Assembly (NCBI GenBank): GCA_944472155.2
Contig: OX235271.1
Coordinates: 68,740,416 to 68,804,415, forward strand
Source of the DNA: Trichobilharzia szidati
Lineage: Eukaryota; Platyhelminthes; Trematoda; Strigeidida; Schistosomatidae
Direction of reading: 5' to 3'
DNA: 64,000 nt
The position numbers and the translations under genes are program-made. Below, in pieces: positions 63,086-64,000 of this stretch (positions are counted from its first letter, which is position 1; each line of letters opens with the position of its first letter). The notes beneath the pieces were generated by a model. It had not been told where the DNA came from. It worked only from the letters and a program-made list of their open reading frames with translations, and ran no database searches.

Positions 63086-63114
63086 CACACAAAAAATAAA
63101 CTTATTCAAATCAG

Positions 63115-63765
63115 TGATGATGACGATGCCTAAACAATAACAGCCATAAGCATCGAGTATCTTCAGTGTGAAAATTCTAAAGGAATTCATTTCTCACTTA
63201 TCTAAGCAGCAGAGGAATAGAGGAGGATGTGAAAGGTAAGATCTGCAAACCCAGGCAGAGCTTCACTACTCTGAAATTGGCTTGAAACTCTGCTGCACTT
63301 ACCATGAACGACAGGATTTGCATCTTCGAAACTAACGTTAAGTCACTCACTACTTTTAAATGATTTGGAGATGGTAAGGGCATCAAGAAATGCACTTGCA
63401 ACTGAAGAAACTGAAAATTAATTAACCAGTTGGGAAAGGTAACCAGCAATGAACTCTGACAACGAATTGACTGAAATCTTGTTGTCAGAGAAATATGCAG
63501 ATGGAAAAAGAGATGGACTGGACACAAGTTGAGAAGATCGTTGAAACATATCACGCACCAGGTTTCCAAGTGAGACCCGAATGAAAAGTAACGAAATGAT
63601 GTTTGTTCCACAGGTGGCATGGAGAAGATCGTGTGAAGAGGAGATGAGAGTTTATCGACAATCATGGAGCCAGTTAAGAGGGACTACAACAGAATAGAAT
63701 GAGATGGAGATGTGCTGCTGTAGCGCTATGTACGACTCAAAACTCAAGAGTATATATTGATAGCT
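63115..63765 (+). mobile_element. RTE-like LINE, 3' fragment
   Basis: Plus strand: HFSLI followed by RGIEEDVKGKICKPRQSFTT (the DEDVKxRIxKAR block), NDRICIFETNVKSLTT, RWKKRWTGHKLRRSLKHITH, ggcatggagaagatcgtgtg and a decayed tail (ctatgtacgactcaaaactc). It is frame-shifted, with no palm. Confidence 0.8.
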
Positions 63766-64000
63766 TAGGGAGATAAACCTGGCTTTTTAAGGGTTTCTCT
63801 AGTAGGATTCATTCTCCTGGTCCTGTTTTACCATCCAGTTTGTTATTCATCGGTGTCGTCATGTGATAGTTTTTTGATTTTCATAATATTATAATTGTTT
63901 TAAGTTATTTTTAATTTCCTTATCTTTAGACATCATAAAAATAAACCCATAAAGAAAAAATTCATTACTGAATTACGCATATTACACAATTGATCTCCTG
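63765..64000. other. no recognised feature
   Basis: AT-rich right edge of the window. Confidence 0.5.

Noticed and set aside
1..64000. CRISPR arrays, bacterial operons, ribosome binding sites or phage genes
   Set aside because: No regularly spaced repeats or prokaryotic gene organisation. All signals are those of an animal genome.

Overview
This window looks like intergenic or intronic DNA from a digenean flatworm, most likely a schistosomatid. The evidence is its repeat content: SINE-like units carrying the Smalpha-type hammerhead ribozyme core known from Schistosoma, RTE-like (SR2-type) and CR1-like LINE relics, and several lineages of Penelope-like elements (PLEs) with GIY-YIG endonuclease domains. 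The DNA is AT-rich with (TA)n, (GT)n and (AAT)n microsatellites and one run of N (38728-39224). I recognise no intact host protein-coding gene. Essentially every readable reading frame is a broken retroelement.

Families, with labels used below. LINEs: RTE-like (about 17 fragments, mostly 3' ends); CR1-like (4 fragments, best at 13110-14333); LINE-3 (4 fragments, at 430-2275, 7255-8130 and 60255-60725). PLEs: PLE-1 (29785-30844, 49140-50325, 3500-4001, arm fragments at 4268 and 24440), PLE-2 (32432-34142, 9290-10500, 4985-5720, arm fragment near 45880), PLE-3 and diverged relatives (1-130, 11240-12000, 22910-23400, 28205-28450, 43540-43930, 62240-62660). tRNA-derived SINEs: SINE-A (about 28 pieces), SINE-B, SINE-C and SINE-D (hammerhead type).

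Layout: 0-6 kb holds PLE-3, LINE-3, a CR1-like copy split by a PLE-1 insertion, and PLE-2. 6-17 kb holds a LINE-3 RT, an inverted pair of hammerhead SINEs, a PLE-2 interrupted by a tRNA-Leu-like plus SINE-C composite, a PLE-3 and the best CR1-like RT. 17-27 kb is dominated by RTE-like relics. 27-38 kb holds a SINE-A inverted pair, PLE-1 and PLE-2 elements with inverted terminal arms, and more RTE. After the gap come tandem RTE relics, a quiet stretch (41.5-43.5 kb), a CR1-like and a PLE-1 copy (48-50.3 kb), a hammerhead SINE (53 kb), RTE relics (54-57 kb), SINE-A copies (58-61 kb), LINE-3, a PLE relic and a final RTE relic.

The elements appear to interact. SINE-B ends in a tail resembling the RTE-like 3' end. 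SINE-C ends in a tail resembling the CR1-like 3' end. SINE-B and SINE-C share the same tRNA-like head. Many SINE-A copies are arranged as inverted pairs with their 3' ends outward, and SINE-A consensus positions form a hammerhead-like core. These patterns, and the hammerhead-like cores in PLE-2 terminal arms, are the most interesting content. Boundaries of degenerate repeats are accurate only to some tens of bases, because all comparisons were made by eye between copies inside this window.
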